Positions 1 through 7,740 of a DNA stretch of 64,000 nucleotides are shown piece after piece. The DNA lies in NCBI GenBank assembly GCA_026981855.1, contig JALSIB010000009.1, positions 1 to 64,000 on the forward strand, read 5' to 3'. This stretch comes from Methylothermaceae bacterium (GTDB lineage: Bacteria > Pseudomonadota > Gammaproteobacteria > Methylococcales > Methylothermaceae). A model generated the notes under the pieces. The model was not told the DNA's origin. It saw only the letters and a program-made list of their open reading frames with translations, and ran no database searches. Numbering within the stretch: the first letter of the stretch is position 1; each line of letters begins with the position of its first letter. A program made the translations under genes and the position numbers.

Positions 1-98
1 CATCTTTTACCACTGGTGGCGGCGACACCCCGCTCCTGGCATCACTGACCCTCCCATTGACGACCTTTTCAACGAATCCGGTGGCTTGTTGGCGGGAA
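1..98 (-). other. Region after the ABC ATPase gene; possible first codons of a permease
   Basis: These 98 bases lie downstream of the minus-strand ABC ATPase gene, where a MacB/LolC-type permease would be expected next in the operon. On the minus strand a GTG at 28-26 follows an AGGAG-like site and opens a frame that is still open at the window edge (M/V-S-P-P-P-V-V-K-D). An ATG at 3-1 in another frame is a second possible start. Only up to nine codons are visible, so neither can be confirmed. The ATG codons at 57 and 42 run into a stop almost at once. Confidence 0.25.
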
Positions 99-791
99 TC
101 AGGTGAAAAAATGGGGAGACGCCAGCGAATCAAGTACGATTGCGCCATCCCGCATTTTGATCATCCGCCTGGCGCGTTCACCCAGCTCTTGATCGTGAGT
201 CACCAATACCAGGGTCAACCCCTGCCGGTTGAGTTGTTCGAGAAGATCCATCACCTCGCTTCCCGATGCCCGGTCCAGATTGCCTGTCGGTTCGTCCGCC
301 AAAATCAGTGTCGGTTTCATGGCGATGGCGCGCGCGATCGCGACCCGTTGCTGTTGACCTCCCGACAGTTCGGCCGGGCGATGGTGGGCGCGTTCGGAGA
401 GACCCAGTTTTTCCAGCAATTCCCGAATTCGCCGGCGCCGCTTTGGCGGTGGAATGCCTGCCAGTATCATGGGAAGTTCAATGTTCTGGGCAGCGGTCAT
501 GCGTGGAATCAGATGAAAGGTCTGGAAGACGAAACCGATCTTCTCCTGGCGCAGCCGCGCTCGATGCTCTTCGTCCAGGGTGGTGGTTTCGATTCCGTCC
601 AGGTAGTATTTCCCCTGATCTGGATGGTCGAGCAGCCCCAGCACGTTGAGCAGAGTACTCTTTCCCGACCCGGAAGGCCCCATCACCGTCACGTACTCGC
701 CCGTGGCGATCTTCAGGTCGATGCGGCGCAGGGCTTGAACCGGCTCGCCGCCCACCATGAACGTTCGCCAGACTCCCCGCAGCTCGATCAT
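99..791 (-). CDS. ABC transporter ATP-binding protein, MacB/LolD type
   Basis: This 230-residue protein is a complete ABC ATPase. It has a Walker A loop ([12 protein letters not shown], about residues 39-50), the signature [14 protein letters not shown] near 142 and Walker B/D-loop [12 protein letters not shown] near 161. The N-terminus ([20 protein letters not shown]) and length are typical of the MacB/LolD/FtsE-like class, which drives permeases working on substrates in or from the outer leaflet rather than classical importers. Its ATG overlaps the stop of the upstream adaptor gene by four bases, so the two are translationally coupled. A permease probably follows beyond the left edge. The substrate cannot be told from the sequence. 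Confidence 0.93.
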   Translation of the reverse strand: MIELRGVWRTFMVGGEPVQALRRIDLKIATGEYVTVMGPSGSGKSTLLNVLGLLDHPDQGKYYLDGIETTTLDEEHRARLRQEKIGFVFQTFHLIPRMTAAQNIELPMILAGIPPPKRRRRIRELLEKLGLSERAHHRPAELSGGQQQRVAIARAIAMKPTLILADEPTGNLDRASGSEVMDLLEQLNRQGLTLVLVTHDQELGERARRMIKMRDGAIVLDSLASPHFFT

Positions 792-1939
792 GGCGATTTT
801 TCGGCGATGGCGGGAACGCCTGCTTTCACGCCTTCACGATCGAGCGACAGCACCACTTTTTCACCCTCTCCCAGTCCCAGGGTTACTTCGGTCCATTCCC
901 AGTTGCTCAGGCCGGTTTCGATTTTCCTTTCTTCCAGTCTGCCCCTCTTCAGAATCAATACCCGTTGTCCCTCCATCAACGATTCGGTCGGGATTCTCAA
1001 AACGTCCAGGCGGCGGGCCAGGACGATCTCCACATCCGCGCTGTATCCCGGTCTTTGCCTGGCTTCGTCCTCTTGGTCGAGGAAATCCACTTCCACCTCG
1101 ACGGTGCGAGCCTGCTTTTCCACTTCCAGGACATAGGGCGCGATACGACGCAGCCGTCCTGGAAAACGGCGATCGCCAAAGGCATCGATATGAATGCGTG
1201 TCTCCATGCCCGGCTCGATCCGGCCGCTATCGATTTCATCGATGGGGGCGGAGACGTAGAAACAATCGACCGAGATCAGATCGACGGCGGGCGGGGTCGC
1301 CACACCGGGCGGGGAGGGGGTGATATATTCGCCTTTTTCGCCAATGACCTTGGCTACGATCCCATCGAAGGGGGCGTATAGGTGCGTCTTGTCTAGCTGT
1401 GCCTGGGCAAGGTCGCGCTGGGCTTTCTGGATGTCGATCCGGGTTCTGGCCGCCTCACATTCCTGGTGCAGGGATTTCGCTTTGGTCGAGGCCTGGTCCA
1501 CCGCATCCACCGAAACCAAGTTGCGCTGGCGCAAGCGGGAAAGGCGAGCCGCTTCCCGGCGGGCCTGGGCGGCACGCAGACAAACGGCTCTGGCTTGGGC
1601 GCGGGCTGTTTTGATCTGAGCGGTGGCGAGTTTCAACCGTGCCTGCAAGTCCTGATTCCATAAGCTCAGGAGTAATTGGCCCTTTTCGACCTTTTCACCG
1701 TCATGGATCTGTATGGTTGCGATCTGCCCTCCCATGGCAGGCGACAGACGGCTGCGTTTGCAGGCTTTGACGCTCCCTACCCGCGTATTGGCGGCGGTCT
1801 CCTCCACAGTGCCGCGGGTAACTTCATGCACTCTGACGGCAACGGGTTCAGGGCGATTGGCATACCAAAGGATTGCGCCTGCAACGATCAGCAGCGACAA
1901 AGCAGTGACGCTATTTCGTAGCAAAAGCAGAGCAGGCAT
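788..1939 (-). CDS. HlyD/MacA-family periplasmic adaptor of an efflux pump
   Basis: A 383-residue membrane-fusion protein. The N-terminus holds one signal anchor (LLLLRNSVTALSLLIVAGAI, about residues 4-23). It is followed by the first lipoyl-like half (GGQIATIQIHDGEKVEKGQLL), a long alpha-helical hairpin rich in Ala, Arg, Gln and Lys (about 110-185), the second lipoyl half (LYAPFDGIVAKVIGEKGEYI) and beta-barrel segments. In the MacA/HlyD family such proteins bridge an inner-membrane permease and an outer-membrane channel. It is the first gene of the operon and overlaps the ATPase gene by four bases, which supports a MacAB-like tripartite pump. Substrate unknown. Confidence 0.9.
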   Translation of the reverse strand: MPALLLLRNSVTALSLLIVAGAILWYANRPEPVAVRVHEVTRGTVEETAANTRVGSVKACKRSRLSPAMGGQIATIQIHDGEKVEKGQLLLSLWNQDLQARLKLATAQIKTARAQARAVCLRAAQARREAARLSRLRQRNLVSVDAVDQASTKAKSLHQECEAARTRIDIQKAQRDLAQAQLDKTHLYAPFDGIVAKVIGEKGEYITPSPPGVATPPAVDLISVDCFYVSAPIDEIDSGRIEPGMETRIHIDAFGDRRFPGRLRRIAPYVLEVEKQARTVEVEVDFLDQEDEARQRPGYSADVEIVLARRLDVLRIPTESLMEGQRVLILKRGRLEERKIETGLSNWEWTEVTLGLGEGEKVVLSLDREGVKAGVPAIAEKSP

Positions 1940-1976
1940 GGGGCCTTACGAGGACTCTGTCCCTGTCATCCGGACA

Positions 1977-2429
1977 TCATGGGTGGTACAGGTGGATCTC
2001 GTCCGGATCGATTTCAATCATGACCGCCTCGCCGTAATGGATTCCCGGAATGAAGGGGGCCAGAATTTCCAGTACATGGGGAGATTGGAAGTGCGTTTTC
2101 TTGGTCTCCGGGTGCGGATAATAAATCCATCCAGGATGGCTTGTTCTGTGAAAGGTAATGACGCAAGGGGAGAAAGAGAAATCCTCCGGTGGGTGCAGTG
2201 AGGTCCATTCGACTTGGCGGAAAGTGTAACGGGGCTCTCCCATTTCGAATCGCAGGGGGAGGATGGAGACGTTCAAGGTTCCGTCATGACAGGAGGTGAG
2301 GTCCAGTCCAAGCTTCTTGAAAAACGGCTTTTGCATGGTGATGGTGCCCCGGGGATAACGATTGTCCGCGGCCTGGCCTGAAGCCACACGGTGTCCCTGG
2401 ATCACGGTTCCCTCGATGGTTTTTGCCAT
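1977..2429 (-). CDS. Small protein resembling CTP-dependent riboflavin kinase (RibK/DUF120-like)
   Basis: A 150-residue soluble protein when started at the ATG at 2429 (MAKTIEGTVIQGHRVASG). The open frame runs further upstream to 2609, but that part is low-complexity and rich in Arg and Pro. The order of motifs recalls archaeal CTP-dependent riboflavin kinase: an N-terminal G-x-V-x-x-G-x-x-x-A strand, a central HDGTLNVSI (residues 48-56) close to the family's PGTLNV nucleotide/metal loop, and a C-terminal YPHPETKKTH...LEILAP...GEAVMIEI segment like that family's P-x-x-T-x-H, E and G-D/E-x-V positions. I infer a cradle-loop barrel fold of the RibK type. Activity is uncertain, since bacteria normally use ATP-dependent RibF. 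It stands alone between the efflux operon and a gene remnant. Confidence 0.55.
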   Translation of the reverse strand: MAKTIEGTVIQGHRVASGQAADNRYPRGTITMQKPFFKKLGLDLTSCHDGTLNVSILPLRFEMGEPRYTFRQVEWTSLHPPEDFSFSPCVITFHRTSHPGWIYYPHPETKKTHFQSPHVLEILAPFIPGIHYGEAVMIEIDPDEIHLYHP

Positions 2430-2874
2430 GGTCGTGGTTCGATATGTGGTTCGATATCTTGCGTGAGCCGCTCTGCAGGAAGGGGGAAGGCCCGCTCTGG
2501 CGGATCTTCCCCCGGCCGGTTTATTCGTCCGGCATTTCGGGCAAGGGGGGGAGGCGATCCAATCCAGCCAAAAGCAAATCCGCCACGATTCTGTGGGCCG
2601 TCTCCACATTGGGAACCAGTAATACCAATCTTTTCATGGGCCTTCCCTCCGCTGTTTTCGTTTGGGATCCAGATGGATTTTGGGGCCCTGGAGGCTGGAT
2701 TGCAAGGTGCGCCGGTCTTTTTTGCCCTGGCTTTTCCAGGAGAATGATTTTTTGCTTGAACTTGCCGCAACCCGCCCCCAACTGTTGAAAACGGCACAAT
2801 CATAAATAACTCTGATTGCTCAGAGCCAAATGATCATTGCGCCTGATGATGTTCAGTAAATGATGGAGGAAAAA
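2430..2874. other. Mostly non-coding stretch before the HdeD-like gene
   Basis: Apart from the short minus-strand remnant listed separately, no gene is supported here. Near 2437-2457 the 12-base unit GTGGTTCGATAT occurs twice, almost in tandem. A short perfect hairpin lies at 2810-2825 (CTCTGA, loop TTGC, TCAGAG), about 50 bases before the HdeD-like start, in an AT-rich stretch that may hold its promoter. I could not assign convincing -35/-10 boxes. Confidence 0.5.
2521..2637 (-). pseudogene. N-terminal remnant of a DUF1269-like membrane protein gene
   Basis: From the ATG at 2637 a 38-residue frame reads MKRLVLLVPNVETAHRIVAD and continues through LLLAGLDRL before a Pro-rich tail and a stop. 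I recognise the first 27 or so residues as the conserved start of DUF1269-like proteins (typically K-R-L-x-F-L-V-P-D-x-E-x-A-x-x-I-V-D-E-L-L-L-A). Those normally continue with a region ending in a glycine-rich membrane hairpin. Nothing of that is found in any frame downstream, so the gene looks cut off by deletion after the first helix. An intact but very short protein is possible but less likely. Confidence 0.5.
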
Positions 2875-3459
2875 ATGAATACGAGTACGCTTGATCCCGG
2901 CCGGGATCTGCCCAAATCCTGGGGCATCATGCTTGCCTTGGGGGTGTTGTCGTTGGTGCTGGGGGTGATTGGGGTCGGCATGAGTTTTGCCTTGACGATC
3001 ACCAGCATCGTGTTTTTCGGCGCTTTCCTGTTGGTCAGTGGGAGCGTTCAGCTTGCCCACGCCTTGTTCGGCAAGGAGCTTCAGGAATGGCGGGGTAAGG
3101 CGAGCCATGCCCTGATCGCGGTTCTGTATATCGTTGGTGGGTTGATGACGGTCTTCAATCCCATCGCCGCATCCTTCGCGCTGACCGCCATGCTGGCGGG
3201 CGTTTTTCTCGCCATGGGGGCGTACCGGGTCTACGTGGCGGTGGAATCGCGCAAGCAGGGGAAGCCGTGGGGAACCTTGGCGACAGTCGGGGTGGCCGAT
3301 ATCGTGATGGCGTCGATCATCATGCTCGGGATGCCTTGGACGGCGTTCTGGGTCATTGGTCTGTTGATCGCCATCGAGCTGATCATGAACGGTTGGATGC
3401 TGATCGCCATTGCGCTGACCAAGCGTAAATTGGAACAACAAGCGCAATCCACCGTTTGA
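2875..3459 (+). CDS. HdeD-family inner membrane protein
   Basis: A 194-residue membrane protein of the DUF308/HdeD family with about six hydrophobic segments and the usual succession of short loops (for example WGIMLALGVLSLVLGVIGV at the start and AFWVIGLLIAIELIMNGW near the end). I start at 2875 because GGAGG lies five bases before it. The in-frame ATG at 2860 lies upstream of that site. E. coli HdeD is an acid-resistance membrane protein of unknown mechanism. Here the gene is followed in the same direction, 122 bases on, by a yfdX gene, another family tied to acid stress, so a shared envelope-stress role is plausible. Confidence 0.85.
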   Translation: MNTSTLDPGRDLPKSWGIMLALGVLSLVLGVIGVGMSFALTITSIVFFGAFLLVSGSVQLAHALFGKELQEWRGKASHALIAVLYIVGGLMTVFNPIAASFALTAMLAGVFLAMGAYRVYVAVESRKQGKPWGTLATVGVADIVMASIIMLGMPWTAFWVIGLLIAIELIMNGWMLIAIALTKRKLEQQAQSTV

Positions 3460-3581
3460 GATGTGCTTGGGGTATCTGATTCGTGGCGCTCATAGGGTGG
3501 CCAGCGCTTGCTCGGAGAGCGCTTGCGAGCGGTTTTCTTTTCAAATAAATCGTTATTCAATTTTCGAAGGAGGGTTCATTT

Positions 3582-4490
3582 ATGCGTGATGCTTTGATTG
3601 GAAGTGTGGTGATCGTTTCGTTGCTGTTGGCGGGTGTGGCGCATTCCAAAGCAGCCCGGGATGAGGCGGCACGTAAGGAGGTTCAGCCGCAGGTCCAGGC
3701 GGCTCAGAAAAAGGCCATCGGCAAAAAAGAATCCGAGGCGGTCAAGGAGGCGCTCGATGCGGTACTTGCCACCCGGGCTGCCCTGGAGGCGTTGGACAAG
3801 GGGGAAACCAGGCAGGCGCTCGCGCACTTGGAGATCGCCAATGGGAAGCTGGCCTTGTTGCTGGCCCGCTATCCAGAGCTGGGCTTGATTCCGGTGGACA
3901 ATGAGGCAATCGTCATCGACTATACGGGGGATCTCAAGTCGATCGAGGAGGCCGTCGACGAAGCGGAGGATCTGCTCGACGACGGCAAGGTGCAGGAAGC
4001 GCGGGCTGTCTTGTCGCCCCTGGCGAGTGAGATTCGTTTCACCACTACCAACCTGCCGCTGGCCATCTATCCGGATGTGATGAAGCAAGTGGCGCCCCTG
4101 GTCGAGGCTGGAAAAATCAAGGAGGCCAAGGAAACCTTGCTGGAGGCCTTGTCGACCCTGGTCATTACTGAATCGGTCATTCCTTTGCCGCTGCTGCGGG
4201 CAGAGGCCATGGTGCGCAAGGCCGCGGATCTGGCCCAGGGCGAAAATCCCGACAGGGAAAAGGTTCTCAGGCTGTTGGGTAATGCGAAGTATCAGCTTCA
4301 GTTGACTCGGGCGCTGGGGTATGGAGATGTCGAGAAAGACTACAAGCCTCTGTATGCGCAAGTGAAACAACTGGAGAAAAAGGTCAAGGCCAGAGGCTGG
4401 GGAAGCAAGCTCGACCAAGCGATCGAGCGGTTCCAGCAGGCTCTGAGGGGGTTGCGGGCCCGTATCGGGGAGCCGCAAAAGGCGCATTGA
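3582..4490 (+). CDS. YfdX-family exported protein
   Basis: A 302-residue protein with an N-terminal signal peptide (MRDALIGSVVIVSLLLAGVAHSKA, cleavage likely after residue 24) and a mostly helical, charged mature part. The YfdX core is clear around residues 150-220, notably LPLAIYPDVMKQVAPLVEAG and ALSTLVITESVIPLPLLRAEA. E. coli YfdX is a periplasmic protein of the EvgA-regulated acid-response regulon with chaperone-like behaviour. This one is longer than the E. coli protein (about 210 residues), with extra helical sequence at both ends. A near-perfect ribosome site (AAGGAGG) sits eight bases before the ATG. The 122-base gap from hdeD holds direct repeats of AGCGCTTGC. A strong terminator follows. 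Confidence 0.88.
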   Translation: MRDALIGSVVIVSLLLAGVAHSKAARDEAARKEVQPQVQAAQKKAIGKKESEAVKEALDAVLATRAALEALDKGETRQALAHLEIANGKLALLLARYPELGLIPVDNEAIVIDYTGDLKSIEEAVDEAEDLLDDGKVQEARAVLSPLASEIRFTTTNLPLAIYPDVMKQVAPLVEAGKIKEAKETLLEALSTLVITESVIPLPLLRAEAMVRKAADLAQGENPDREKVLRLLGNAKYQLQLTRALGYGDVEKDYKPLYAQVKQLEKKVKARGWGSKLDQAIERFQQALRGLRARIGEPQKAH

Positions 4491-4515
4491 CCGTTTCTCT
4501 TTCTCCGCTGTGAAG

Positions 4516-4553
4516 AGACATGGCGATCCTTGTGCGATCGCCATGTCTTTTTT
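4516..4553 (+). terminator. Rho-independent terminator after yfdX
   Basis: A perfect 13-base-pair stem (AGACATGGCGATC and its exact complement, loop CTTGTGC) is followed directly by a run of T. It lies 26 bases after the yfdX stop, on the plus strand. Confidence 0.95.
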
Positions 4554-4633
4554 CTTTCATTAGGGTGAGGCGCTGAACGGAAATCTCGCGCTTTTCCCTC
4601 CAGGCGCGTCAAAATGACCCATGCCACCTGGAA

Positions 4634-4649
4634 TGTTTCACGTGGAACA
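4634..4649. other. parS: parS chromosome-partition site
   Basis: The plus strand reads TGTTTCACGTGGAACA. Its reverse complement, TGTTCCACGTGAAACA, fits the ParB-binding consensus TGTTNCACGTGAAACA at every fixed position. ParB (Spo0J) loads on such sites to spread along and segregate the origin region, and they are usually confined to origin-proximal DNA. It lies in the gap between the convergent yfdX and mpl genes, where binding would not disturb a coding region. I found no second CACGTG-centred copy in the window. Confidence 0.88.
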
Positions 4650-4687
4650 TTATCGATTCGGCAAAGGGGCGTTCGACGGGAGGCGGC

Positions 4688-6049
4688 TCAAGGACGCGAT
4701 GCTTTCAAAGCATCGAGGAAGCGGGCATGAATGTTTCCGAAGCCGCCGTTGCTCATGAATACGAAATGATCGCCAGGCCGGGCTGTCCGGGTCAGGTCGC
4801 CGATCAGTCGCTCGATATCTTCATAAACCCTGGTGTCGTTCCTGCCCTCAAAAAGCGGCCGGGGATTCCACTGGATATCTGGCGGCGTGAAAAGGAAGAC
4901 AAGATCTGCTGGTGCAAGGGCTTCGGGAAGTCGTTCCGCGTGGACGCCCATGCGCATGGTGTTCGACCGGGGTTCCAGGATGGCGATCAGGCGGTGCGGG
5001 CCGATGCGCTGGCGGGCGCCGTGAAGGGTGGTGGCGATGGCCGTGGGGTGATGGGCGAAATCGTCGTAGACATGGATATCATCGACGACTCCCCGCAATT
5101 CCATCCGTCGCTTGACGTTCTCGAACCGGCTCAATGCCCGGATTGCTTCGGCGGGGTCGATGCCCGCGTGGGTGGCGGCGGCGATGGCGGCCAGGGCGTT
5201 GCAGACGTTGTGATGGCCGCTCAGCGCCCATTCCACCTCCCCGATCAGTTTCTGGTGATGAAACACCTGGAATCTGCCGCTGTGTTCACCGGCGGGTCTG
5301 GCGTGCCACGGCGCCGAAGGGGTGAGGCCGAAGCGTGTCAGCGGCGTCCAGCAACCCTGTTCGAGCACCTCGTCCAGGTGGGGATCCCGCCAGGGCAGAA
5401 TGATGGCACCCCGCCCGGGTAGAGTGCGGACGAGGTGGTGGAACTGCGTCTGGATGGCGGAAAGGTCGGGGAATATGTCGGCGTGGTCGTATTCAAGGTT
5501 GTTGAGAATGGCGATCCGGGGCCGGTAATGGACGAATTTGGAGCGTTTGTCGAAGAAGGCGGTGTCATATTCGTCCGCCTCGATGACGAAAAAAGGGGAA
5601 GCGCCAAGGCGCGAAGAGCGGCCGAAGTTACGGGGGATGCCGCCTATCAGGAAGCCGGGCTGCATTCCCGCCTGTTCGAGAATCCATGCCAGCATGGCCG
5701 AGGTGGTGGTCTTGCCATGGGTGCCGGCGACCGCAAGGACCGTTCTGTCTTTCAGGACCGACTGGTACAACCATTGTGGACCGGAGGTATAGGGGAGCCC
5801 CAGATCGAGAACCGTTTCCACTTCCGGGTTTCCCCGGCTGAGGGCGTTGCCGATGACCACGAGGTCGGGTCTGGGGGTGAGGTTGGCGGGGTCGTAGTGA
5901 TTGAGTTCGATCCCGGCGGCCTCCAGCTGGGTGCTCATGGGTGGATAGACATTCCGGTCGGAACCGGTGACGCTCAGGCCCAGTTCGCGGGCGAGTAAGG
6001 CCAGCCCGCCCATGAATGTCCCGCAGATTCCAAGGATATGTATATGCAT
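4688..6049 (-). CDS. mpl: UDP-N-acetylmuramate:L-alanyl-gamma-D-glutamyl-meso-diaminopimelate ligase
   Basis: A 453-residue Mur-ligase-family enzyme of cell-wall recycling. In the cytoplasm it joins the recycled tripeptide to UDP-MurNAc using ATP. The start MHIHILGICGTFMGGLALLA is typical of Mpl rather than MurC. The ATP loop GTHGKTTTSAML lies near residue 110, with EADEYDTAFFDKRSKF near 158, NLEYDHADIF near 187 and DDFAHHPTAI near 330, all standard Mur-ligase positions. The length matches the family (about 450). The gene stands alone on the minus strand between the parS site and the ankyrin-repeat gene. Confidence 0.96.
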   Translation of the reverse strand: MHIHILGICGTFMGGLALLARELGLSVTGSDRNVYPPMSTQLEAAGIELNHYDPANLTPRPDLVVIGNALSRGNPEVETVLDLGLPYTSGPQWLYQSVLKDRTVLAVAGTHGKTTTSAMLAWILEQAGMQPGFLIGGIPRNFGRSSRLGASPFFVIEADEYDTAFFDKRSKFVHYRPRIAILNNLEYDHADIFPDLSAIQTQFHHLVRTLPGRGAIILPWRDPHLDEVLEQGCWTPLTRFGLTPSAPWHARPAGEHSGRFQVFHHQKLIGEVEWALSGHHNVCNALAAIAAATHAGIDPAEAIRALSRFENVKRRMELRGVVDDIHVYDDFAHHPTAIATTLHGARQRIGPHRLIAILEPRSNTMRMGVHAERLPEALAPADLVFLFTPPDIQWNPRPLFEGRNDTRVYEDIERLIGDLTRTARPGDHFVFMSNGGFGNIHARFLDALKASRP

Positions 6050-6073
6050 GGGGGTATCTTACTGGAAGAAGCG

Positions 6074-6622
6074 TTATTTTTCCTCCGCCGGGGATTCGGT
6101 GGTGCTTTCCGGAGGGGAGCTTTCCCCCTCGTTTTCGTTCGGTTCGCCAGATTCCGCGGCGGAGGGCGGCGCTTCACCGCCGGATTGGGGTGGCTCTCCG
6201 CTCAGCAGGGCGATCAAATCGGTTGCGCCATTCTGGCGGGCCTTGTCCAGGGCGGTCAACCCTGCCTTGTCTTTGACCTGAACGTCGGCGCCGGAAGAAA
6301 GCAGAAGTTTGACGATTCGGACCCACCCCCCCGAGGCGGCGTCCATCAATGGGGTGACACCCCGGTTGTCGGCGGCGTTGACGTCCGCGCCGTAACCGAT
6401 CAAAAGGCGTACCGAGCGCTCGTTGCCGAAGAAGGCGGCGCACATGAGCGCCGTTCTGCCAGCGGTGTTTCGGGCATCGACATCCACGCCTCCGCCCAGC
6501 AGACTTTGCAGTCGCGTGATTCTGCCCTGGCACGCCGCCGCAAGCAGTTCAGTGGCGGCAGGCTCGGCTGCGTTGGCGGGTATCGATGAAAACAAAACAA
6601 TCGCTAAAAAAATGTGCCACAT
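6074..6622 (-). CDS. Exported ankyrin-repeat protein
   Basis: With the ATG at 6622 this is 182 residues: a signal peptide (WHIFLAIVLFSSIPANA, cleavage after about residue 18), then three to four ankyrin repeats (GRTALMCAAFFGNERSVRLL, GVTPLMDAASGGWVRIVKLL, AGLTALDKARQNGATDLIAL), then a low-complexity acidic tail rich in Glu, Pro and Ser. Ankyrin repeats bind proteins, so a periplasmic scaffold or partner protein is likely; no enzyme motif is seen. An in-frame ATG at 6667 would give a longer, more basic signal peptide. A TATACT box at about 6661-6656 (minus strand) favours the shorter start. The frame stays open further upstream to 6892 without coding character. Confidence 0.75.
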   Translation of the reverse strand: MWHIFLAIVLFSSIPANAAEPAATELLAAACQGRITRLQSLLGGGVDVDARNTAGRTALMCAAFFGNERSVRLLIGYGADVNAADNRGVTPLMDAASGGWVRIVKLLLSSGADVQVKDKAGLTALDKARQNGATDLIALLSGEPPQSGGEAPPSAAESGEPNENEGESSPPESTTESPAEEK

Positions 6623-6819
6623 CGTTTTCTGAAATTGCCGCTTCAAACACGTTGCAGTATAGGCCATGAGGCGGGTCCGAGTGACAGGGGCTGTGAATAA
6701 GGGGCGCGCCGGGCCTGAATTTACGGACGAATTTTGCTCCGGCGAACCCTTGCCGGACCCCGAAAAAGCAAACCGACAGGTATTGAAGGGGGCGGAAACC
6801 ACGCTTGCAATCCCGGCGT

Positions 6820-6858
6820 GCCTGCGGTACAAAAACGGGCCTTTTGTGTACCGCAGGC
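6820..6858. repeat. Long inverted repeat just upstream of apaH
   Basis: GCCTGCGGTACA at 6820-6831 is repeated as its exact complement at 6847-6858. The pairing extends inward through AAAA/TTTT with a single bulge, leaving a short CG-rich loop. It ends 32 bases before the apaH ATG and 17 bases before its AGGAG ribosome site, in the gap between the divergent ankyrin and apaH genes. No T-run follows, so it is not a normal terminator. An operator or an RNA hairpin in the apaH leader are the two likely readings. Confidence 0.8.
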
Positions 6859-6890
6859 GCCACCAGGGAAGGCGCAGGAGAGTTTTATTC

Positions 6891-7709
6891 ATGGCCCATT
6901 ATGCAATCGGGGATATTCAAGGTTGTTTTTTCGAGCTGCAGAAGTTGCTCGATAAGATCAATTTCGATCCGGAAGAGGATTTGCTCTGGTTCACGGGGGA
7001 TTTGGTCAACCGCGGCCCTCATTCCCTGGAGGCGCTGCGGTTCGTCAAGGCGCTGGGGGATCGGGCGGTTTGCGTGCTGGGCAATCATGATCTTCATCTC
7101 CTGGCGGTGGCCCATGGGCAGAACTACAAGCACAAACAGGATCTGGAGCAAATCCTGGAAGCGCCCGACCGGGACGAATTGCTCGAGTGGCTGCGCCGGC
7201 GTCCATTGATGCACAAGGATGAGCGGTTCTGTCTGATTCATGCCGGTTTGCCTCCCCAGTGGGATGTCGAGCTGGCGCTGCGATGTGCCCGGGAAGTGGA
7301 ATCGGTTCTGCGGAGCGAAGAGCTGGGCGAATTCCTGAGGGTCATGTACGGAAACATGCCCGACATGTGGTCCGACGAGCTGGCGGGATGGGAGCGGTTG
7401 CGGTTCATCGTCAATTGCTTCACCCGCTTGCGATATTGCGATCTTCAAGGGCGGCTGGCACTGACCCATTCAGGGCCGCCAGGCACCCAGCCAAAGGGAC
7501 TGCTTCCCTGGTTCGAGGTGCCGGGGAGGCGTAGCGAGGGGCAGGAGATCATTTTCGGCCATTGGTCATCCTTGGGATTCGTCGCCAGGAATGGCTGTTA
7601 CGGGATCGATACCGGTTGTATCTGGGGCGGGCAGCTGAGCGCCTTGCGGTTGGATGGGGAAATGTATCGAATCAGCCTTCAGTGTTCGGGCTACCGCAGA
7701 CCCGGGTGA
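6891..7709 (+). CDS. apaH: Diadenosine tetraphosphatase, symmetrical
   Basis: A 272-residue metallophosphatase that cleaves Ap4A (and probably capped RNA 5' ends) to ADP. Signature motifs are GDIQGCF (residues 7-13), GDLVNRGP near 38, GNHDLHLLAVAHG near 66 and a GHWSSLG segment near 222, covering the metal ligands of the PPP-family fold. I start at 6891 because AGGAG lies ten bases before and the N-terminus MAHYAIGDIQG fits the family. The frame is open upstream only as non-coding sequence. It faces folA, which lies on the opposite strand 31 bases downstream; in E. coli the same two genes are neighbours. Confidence 0.97.
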   Translation: MAHYAIGDIQGCFFELQKLLDKINFDPEEDLLWFTGDLVNRGPHSLEALRFVKALGDRAVCVLGNHDLHLLAVAHGQNYKHKQDLEQILEAPDRDELLEWLRRRPLMHKDERFCLIHAGLPPQWDVELALRCAREVESVLRSEELGEFLRVMYGNMPDMWSDELAGWERLRFIVNCFTRLRYCDLQGRLALTHSGPPGTQPKGLLPWFEVPGRRSEGQEIIFGHWSSLGFVARNGCYGIDTGCIWGGQLSALRLDGEMYRISLQCSGYRRPG

Positions 7710-7740
7710 CGGGACGCGGCGGCAAGGGAGATCGCTTTCC

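Noticed and set aside
3495-3540. AGCGCTTGC direct repeats before yfdX, considered as a terminator or iteron
   Set aside because: Only two copies, no clean stem and no T-run.
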